NCBI GenBank assembly: GCA_045636265.1
Contig: JAZTXD010000124.1
Span: 1-39,674, forward strand
DNA: 39,674 bases
Origin: Flemingiibacterium sp045636265
Lineage (GTDB): Bacteria; Bacillota; Clostridia; Oscillospirales; CAG-272
Direction of reading: 5' to 3'
Shown: piece by piece, positions 36,154 through 39,674 of the stretch
Layout: the number at the start of each line of letters is the position of its first letter
Position numbering within the stretch: the stretch's first letter is position 1
Position numbers and translations under genes: made by a program
Notes under the pieces: model-generated
What the model saw: the letters and a program-made list of their open reading frames with translations, nothing else
Told to the model about the DNA's origin: nothing
Databases searched by the model: none

Positions 36154-36161
36154 GCTATAAT
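36133..36161 (+). promoter_or_regulatory. Perfect consensus promoter of the plus-strand operon
   Basis: TTGACA (36133-36138), 17 bases, TATAAT (36156-36161), with TG at the extended -10 position. Operator C fills the spacer. The predicted start is near 36168, about 44 bases before the first ATG. Confidence 0.88.
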
Positions 36162-36211
36162 AATACCGTACTCAAGAGAGCGCGAACAAAACAACGAACG
36201 GAGATAGAACG

Positions 36212-36559
36212 ATGAAACTCAGAAAATTTAACAGCTACGACGAATACGAAACTTACTACGAAAATAAAGAATCTGAAGAACGTTACGAAATAGTCGATAT
36301 CGTCCGCACCGAGAACCGTGTATGTGCTGATATGATGACCGATACCAAATCCGTTAAAATCGCACTTAACCGCTTCTTCCGCACCGTCAAGGATTGTAAA
36401 GATTTTGCAGATTGGGAAGGTGACATTCGCGAAAGCATAGAAAACGGCTACTGGAAAGATGATTCAATGAAAGACGCAGGATATGCTTGGGAAGTCGAAG
36501 ATCACGACGGATCGTATTACATCTGCATAATCCTTACCAACGCTTACTTAAACGCATAA
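36212..36559 (+). CDS. Small acidic protein of the divergent operon
   Basis: The 115-aa product is acidic (about 26 Asp/Glu against 16 Lys/Arg) and aromatic-rich, with an acidic, Tyr-rich start (YDEYETYYENKESEERYE). The middle contains NRFFRTVKDCKDFADWEGDI, and the end a hydrophobic strand after a HDGSYY segment. There is no membrane helix. I recognise no family. Its strong, repressor-controlled promoter, plus-strand orientation and acidity would suit an early anti-host protein such as a DNA mimic, but composition alone does not show it. GGAG lies 9 bases before the ATG. Confidence 0.7.
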   Translation: MKLRKFNSYDEYETYYENKESEERYEIVDIVRTENRVCADMMTDTKSVKIALNRFFRTVKDCKDFADWEGDIRESIENGYWKDDSMKDAGYAWEVEDHDGSYYICIILTNAYLNA

Positions 36560-36578
36560 CCCACACACGACACACCGA

Positions 36579-36599
36579 GCCGGGCGGTCACTTCCCGGC
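36579..36599 (+). other. Hairpin in the leader of the second plus-strand gene
   Basis: GCCGGG (36579-36584) and CCCGGC (36594-36599) form a 6-bp stem with a 9-base loop, just before the AGAGAGG ribosome binding site of the 71-aa gene. No T-run follows. It may tune translation or mRNA stability between the two genes. Confidence 0.45.
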
Positions 36600-36614
36600 A
36601 GAGAGGATAAGAGA

Positions 36615-36830
36615 ATGAAAGTTATATCATTATTAAAAAACATCGGCGACGGCGTATATGTAAAGATTGAAAACACCGTAGGAGAACAGCAGACATTTGA
36701 CACAGCGGGGGGCATATTAAAATTAAGAGTTTCCGATATGCTTCACAGCACAGTACACGTCATACTTCCCGAATCATATCCAGAAGTGGGGGGCAAGCAG
36801 GGCATAACGATCATAGCAGGCGACGATTAA
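36615..36830 (+). CDS. Small hypothetical protein, second gene of the divergent operon
   Basis: The 71-aa product is beta-rich (ISLLKNIGDGVYVKIENTVG, GGILKLRVSDMLHSTVHVIL, GGKQGITIIAGDD), which looks like a small barrel or sandwich. It has no cysteines or membrane segment. AGAGAGG lies about 8 bases before the ATG. It is co-oriented with the 115-aa gene and shares its promoter. I know no family for it. Confidence 0.65.
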   Translation: MKVISLLKNIGDGVYVKIENTVGEQQTFDTAGGILKLRVSDMLHSTVHVILPESYPEVGGKQGITIIAGDD

Positions 36831-36967
36831 CGGCATACCGAGTAGTACAATCCACATCAGACCGGCGGCGGATCACAATACCGCCGAACAACTTCCAAAA
36901 AGTGTTAAAAACGCTACAACTAATCATAAACCTACATCTTATTATAAACAAACGGAGAACAATCGTC

Positions 36968-37201
36968 ATGACCAACCTCATAATCAACCTGATAATCGCC
37001 CGCATTGACGCGCTGAGCCGCCGTGAATCCGAAATCACGCGCAAACTCCCGAAAGCAAGCACCGCCGCACATCTGTACTACGCGCAGAGCAAGCGCGACA
37101 AACTGAGCCGTGAGCGGCTGATACTGACCGAGATGCTAAAGGTTTACTTCCGCGCCGAACTCCCCGCACCGAGAAAATGCCGCCGAACATGGGCAGCGTA
37201 A
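36968..37201 (+). CDS. Small basic helical protein, third gene of the divergent operon
   Basis: The product is 77 aa, starting at the ATG at 36968 with GGAG about 10 bases upstream. It is basic and helical (LIINLIIARIDALSRRESEI, AAHLYYAQSKRDKLSRERL), with a coiled-coil-like pattern and a Lys/Arg-rich end (PAPRKCRRTWAA). The first part is hydrophobic enough to be an amphipathic helix. The longer ORF start at 36902 has no Shine-Dalgarno. Nucleic-acid binding is possible from charge. The upstream gap (36831-36967) shows no other gene or clear signal. Confidence 0.6.
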   Translation: MTNLIINLIIARIDALSRRESEITRKLPKASTAAHLYYAQSKRDKLSRERLILTEMLKVYFRAELPAPRKCRRTWAA

Positions 37202-37210
37202 ATAACAATA

Positions 37211-37246
37211 TCCCCGACGTCATAAATCGGGGACTTTTTTTATTTT
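37211..37246 (+). terminator. Rho-independent terminator of the plus-strand operon
   Basis: TCCCCGA (37211-37217) and TCGGGGA (37227-37233) pair perfectly with a 9-base loop, followed by CTTTTTTTATTTT. It lies 10 bases after the stop of the 77-aa gene and faces the convergent minus-strand genes. The remaining bases to 37341 hold no gene. Confidence 0.93.
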
Positions 37247-37341
37247 GTGACAAACGCGCCACAATCGCCGTTCAGCCGCGTTTACATATATCACAGCAAA
37301 TACCTTGCCACATTTGTTTTCGCAGTACAGCAGCCAACGTA

Positions 37342-37662
37342 TCAGCTGCACAAGCCGCACATCTGAGCGACGCGCCGGCAAAACTGTAAGCGCTCTTCGC
37401 GGAACTGTGCTGCGGTCTCACACAGCCCATATCGCCGCACAAGCAGCTCATACGGATATTCGTGCCGGTCGATCAGGTTAAGCCGGACCGCATCGGCGAG
37501 AGCTTGTCTGTGCGTCTCTGCATCGGGCGAATATCTGCTGCGCCCAACCTCCGCAGATGCTTCATTGATAGCACTGACCACCACCGGAGCACGAGAGCAG
37601 ATGAGCAGACCGGAGATCATCCGATATAATCCGCGTGTTTCTTCGTCGGTTTTGTTGGGCAC
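37342..37662 (-). CDS. Small hypothetical phage protein
   Basis: The 106-aa product is helical. Its C-terminal part has the pattern YPYELLVRRYGLCETAAQFR followed by ERLQFCRRVAQMCGL, which resembles small Firmicute phage proteins often placed before the terminase genes (regulatory ArpU/RinA-like position). I cannot confirm that family. The start is GTG at 37662 with GGAGG 6 bases upstream. It ends the right-hand minus-strand gene cluster. Four cysteines lie in the last 32 residues. Confidence 0.65.
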   Translation of the reverse strand: MPNKTDEETRGLYRMISGLLICSRAPVVVSAINEASAEVGRSRYSPDAETHRQALADAVRLNLIDRHEYPYELLVRRYGLCETAAQFREERLQFCRRVAQMCGLCS

Positions 37663-37677
37663 AGCATACCTCCATAA

Positions 37678-37893
37678 TTAATATCGCGTTATCTCCATCC
37701 TACATATTGGACAGGAGTAATACTTCAAATCGTCCTTTGTTAAAACCAATTCGTATCGTTCGCCACATTTCGGGCAGACACCGCCGTTCCATCGTTCGGT
37801 GTTGTAAATGTTATGCGCTATCCGTTCCACCATCTCCAACGTTATCGGCTTTACATTGCGTGCGCTGTTCGGCTCAATCGGCATATCGTTCAC
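37678..37893 (-). CDS. Zinc-ribbon protein
   Basis: The 71-aa product has a helical N-terminal half (ITLEMVERIAHNIYNTERW). A zinc ribbon follows, with CPKC (residues ~40-43) and CPIC (~61-64) separated by a beta hairpin (YELVLTKDDLKYYS). The start may be the GTG at 37893, which overlaps the stop of the pyrophosphohydrolase gene. The ATG at 37884, with AGAGG 11 bases upstream, is the alternative. It probably binds nucleic acid or protein through the ribbon. Confidence 0.7.
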   Translation of the reverse strand: MNDMPIEPNSARNVKPITLEMVERIAHNIYNTERWNGGVCPKCGERYELVLTKDDLKYYSCPICRMEITRY

Positions 37894-38393
37894 ATCCTCT
37901 TCCCATGCTTATAAGGCCGAGTGGCATTGTACGCGCATTTGCGTTCGATGATTGCATCGAGGTCGATACCGTTGTGGTCGGCGAATGCGTAAACAATCGA
38001 CACTATGAGGCACAGTTGTATTCCTTTCGTATCGCCAACGCTATTGTGCCAATATGCCTCCGACACGCAATAGTGTAATATTGAAGTAAGCTCACCAAAC
38101 GAGTCGCGTCGTAAATCAATCTGTACATTTGGTATTCTAAAGTTATACTTCCACGCCGCCATAACGTCCGCGCACCGTATCACCACATCGGCAAGCTCCA
38201 CCCAAACGCCCTCCGGCTTACCGTCAACGACGTACTCGTCGGGCTCACCGTTACGCCATGCGGAGAATGCTTCGGAAATTTCCTCGTGTATTAGTGCGCA
38301 GTACTCGCCGAATGTCGGTTCTTCGCCCGGCTCCCAGAATCCGTGTGCAACGGCGTTGGCGTGGATGGCGGCTATTTTTTCATTTGTCAGCAT
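37890..38393 (-). CDS. MazG-like NTP pyrophosphohydrolase
   Basis: The product is 167 aa, starting at the ATG at 38393 with AAGGAG 7 bases upstream. It has the all-alpha NTP-PPase signature: CALIHEEISEAFSAW (ExxE metal-binding helix) and WVELADVVIRCADV (second acidic ExxD helix). The family-type ending is KCAYNATRPYKHGKR. Phage enzymes of this type hydrolyse non-canonical dNTPs or alarmone-type nucleotides to keep the host productive or clean the pool. An insert (~residues 85-130) lies between the core helices. The start overlaps the lipoprotein gene by 14 bases. Confidence 0.88.
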   Translation of the reverse strand: MLTNEKIAAIHANAVAHGFWEPGEEPTFGEYCALIHEEISEAFSAWRNGEPDEYVVDGKPEGVWVELADVVIRCADVMAAWKYNFRIPNVQIDLRRDSFGELTSILHYCVSEAYWHNSVGDTKGIQLCLIVSIVYAFADHNGIDLDAIIERKCAYNATRPYKHGKRM

Positions 38394-38661
38394 TGTTGTT
38401 CTCCTTGCAGAACGGGCATTCATCCTCAATCAACATATACATCCCATCCGCGAAACACATAGACCCGGCTTCTTTGGTTTTGACTTCTATGCCACTTTCG
38501 CAGTTATACCACTTCTCGATGGTAAAGCAGCCGGAATAGTTGTGTGTATCGATGTGTATCTTGCGGAAATTGTAATTACCGACACCGAGCAACATATTGC
38601 ATCCGCTCAGCGTCATTGCCAGTACCGCAGCAAGTGCGGCGATTATTGTTTTTCTTTTCAT
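38380..38661 (-). CDS. Small phage-encoded lipoprotein
   Basis: The 93-aa product has a basic start (MKRK), a hydrophobic core (TIIAALAAVLAMTL) and the lipobox LSGC (Cys ~21). It should therefore be lipidated and anchored outside the membrane. The mature part of about 73 residues has four further cysteines, including an exact CPFC pair at the end, and a beta-rich middle (EVKTKEAGSMCFADGMYMLI). Phage lipoproteins often block superinfection at the DNA entry step. That role is inferred from type, not from a recognised family. GGGAG precedes the ATG. Confidence 0.75.
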   Translation of the reverse strand: MKRKTIIAALAAVLAMTLSGCNMLLGVGNYNFRKIHIDTHNYSGCFTIEKWYNCESGIEVKTKEAGSMCFADGMYMLIEDECPFCKENNNADK

Positions 38662-38671
38662 GTTGTCTCCC

Positions 38672-38902
38672 TCACATCAAACACGCCTGTATCTCCCGAA
38701 TGATCGGCATAACACCATCGGGTATAACGTGGCCCTTGTCATATAATACAATTCTGTCTTTTTGAATATCAAACACATTGTCGCCGTCGTCGCCCTTCGT
38801 CCAAACATACACAGAATTGTGTTTGACTTTGTCGATGTCGTAGTACGGCCGGAGTTTATCGACCGCGGCGCGTAATGCGTTCCAGTATTCATTGATTGTC
38901 AT
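38672..38902 (-). CDS. Small hypothetical protein
   Basis: The 76-aa product has an N-terminal helix (INEYWNALRAAVDKLRPYYD). Short strands with Gly/Asp turns follow (VYVWTKGDDGDNVFDIQKDR), and it ends in an aliphatic helix. There is no membrane segment or known motif. GGGAG precedes the ATG, and the start overlaps the previous gene by 4 bases (ATGA). Its place among small phage accessory genes gives no clear role. Confidence 0.65.
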   Translation of the reverse strand: MTINEYWNALRAAVDKLRPYYDIDKVKHNSVYVWTKGDDGDNVFDIQKDRIVLYDKGHVIPDGVMPIIREIQACLM

Positions 38903-39231
38903 TTGTTCTCCCTCGCTTTCAATGCGGCTTCGGCGGCTTCACGGGTGAGGAATACGGTTTTGCCGATGTCGGTATCATAAAAATCCTCGCCGCTGTCTTC
39001 TACCAAAAAGAGCCATTTCATCGCGCCTGACTGTGTCGTACCGTAGCCAATTTCAAATACTATGTCTTCCAACACCTCGTATTCGGAGACAATCCATACC
39101 GTTTGCCCAACGCACGCAGGCAGAACGATCACACCATTGTCGAGCAAGCAGTCGGCTATATCGCTGATTACTTCGTCCGGCACCGCTCCGCCAAGGTATG
39201 GATTAAGCAGCTTCATCAATCGTTCTCGCAT
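38899..39231 (-). CDS. Conserved Firmicute phage protein of unknown function
   Basis: The 110-aa product has the pattern VISDIADCLLDNGVIVLPAC, then VGQTVWIVSEYEVLEDIVFE and an ending GKTVFLTREAAEAALKAREN. I recognise this architecture ('adyLlanGVivlP...vGdtVy', then 'GktVFLTreEAeaaL') from small proteins common in Clostridia phages. The function is unknown. It sits in a run of overlapping small genes (start overlapping the upstream gene by 16 bases), and GGAGG is 6 bases before the ATG. Confidence 0.8.
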   Translation of the reverse strand: MRERLMKLLNPYLGGAVPDEVISDIADCLLDNGVIVLPACVGQTVWIVSEYEVLEDIVFEIGYGTTQSGAMKWLFLVEDSGEDFYDTDIGKTVFLTREAAEAALKARENK

Positions 39232-39674
39232 CTTACATCCTCCGGTAATTTGGGCATTGCCATCCAGTGTGTAACAAAATCAGATATTACAACACTGCTG
39301 TATTCATCCCAATTATTGATACGCTCATAAAAGCCTTCGCACAAGTAATATGTGTCTGTTTCTTCATCATATTCTATGGCGTACTCATCATCTATACTGC
39401 CGGCTTCTTCCGTGTGCTTTGCTATATATTCGCCGTCGCAGACGTATCTATATATGTGTCCGTCATAGTATCTCCGCTCACAACACAGCCATACGGGATC
39501 ACCGCTTTTGGGCATAGTCTCAGGTGTAATGGGAATCCACTGCGGCACGTCCACAGTCGGCGCGTTGTCGATGTCCTCAGCCATCACACCGTAAACCGGT
39601 ACAGCGTCGCCGTACTTGTCGTAAAACTCGGCGATCTTGCTTATTTCGAGCTTATCCGCGTCAATCAGTCTCAT
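39216..39674 (-). CDS. DUF551-like phage protein, start at the window edge
   Basis: The 152-aa ORF begins MRLIDADKLE at the last base of the window. This is the usual first line of a common Firmicute phage family (MRLIDAD...), so the start is probably genuine even though no upstream sequence can be seen. The spacer DNAPTVDVP is followed by WIPITPETMPKSGDPVWLCC, a DUF551-like pattern (W-I-P/S...P..G..V....). Acidic strands follow, then WDEYSSVVISDFVTHWMAMP, the usual end of such proteins. The function is unknown. Confidence 0.75.
   Translation of the reverse strand: MRLIDADKLEISKIAEFYDKYGDAVPVYGVMAEDIDNAPTVDVPQWIPITPETMPKSGDPVWLCCERRYYDGHIYRYVCDGEYIAKHTEEAGSIDDEYAIEYDEETDTYYLCEGFYERINNWDEYSSVVISDFVTHWMAMPKLPEDVRCEND

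Noticed and set aside
1..39674. tRNA genes, CRISPR arrays, integrase or transposase genes
   Set aside because: I looked for regularly spaced repeats, cloverleaf-like intergenic segments and recombinase motifs and saw none. The intergenic gaps are nearly all shorter than 200 bases and are accounted for above.

Overview
The window looks like part of the genome of a tailed bacteriophage (or prophage) of a Gram-positive, probably Clostridia/Oscillospiraceae-type gut host. It has a terminase pair, a P22-like portal, a scaffold, a HK97-type capsid protein and head-tail adaptors. No tape-measure, sheath or tail-tube gene is recognisable, which suggests a short-tailed (podovirus-like) virion. Strong GGAGG ribosome binding sites, a GH25 lysozyme, an LL-H-type holin, a DUF6275 protein and a BspA-type leucine-rich tail protein all point to a Firmicute host. 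No DNA polymerase, integrase, tRNA or CRISPR array is visible, so replication and lysogeny genes probably lie outside the window.

Layout, read leftward in the direction of most transcription. 39674-37342 (minus): small accessory genes, including a MazG-like pyrophosphohydrolase, a small lipoprotein and a zinc-ribbon protein. 37201-36212 (plus): three small unknown genes ending at a clear terminator. 36161-36034: a divergent promoter region with three copies of a 16-bp operator. 36009-35158 (minus): a ribbon-helix-helix regulator, a putative antitoxin and a HicA-like protein, closed by a terminator. From 35039 leftward: a late promoter and the long structural operon, in order TerS, TerL, three small proteins, portal, scaffold, capsid, adaptors, a propeller-like tail protein, tail fibres/spike, an LRR protein, the lysis cassette (three small membrane proteins, GH25 lysozyme, DUF6275), a 699-aa Asn/Gln/Ala-rich helical protein, and a 4452-aa giant protein that fills a third of the window. 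After it come a zinc-ribbon/RHH protein, a second holin cluster, a sigma-region-4-like HTH protein, several small unknown genes and a final terminator at 57-82.

The giant protein is a 'polyvalent' protein. It has an amphipathic Ala/Gly-rich N-terminus, a DarB-like adenine methyltransferase plus SNF2 helicase, a domain resembling phage BECR/LPD3 nuclease-like modules, an HELFH zincin protease and a long helical C-terminus. Its position after the structural and lysis genes suggests that it is packaged and ejected with the DNA to protect it on entry.

Two of its inter-domain linkers carry additional genetic elements. One holds a same-strand nested 83-aa gene with its own Shine-Dalgarno (13192-13443). 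The other holds, on the opposite strand, a perfect sigma-70 promoter followed by two tandem three-way-junction RNAs with U-tracts (7549-7723). A second orphan plus-strand promoter-hairpin unit sits at 19146-19236, between the lysis and ejection genes. These embedded RNA units, and the three-operator toxin-antitoxin-like module, are the most unusual parts of the window.
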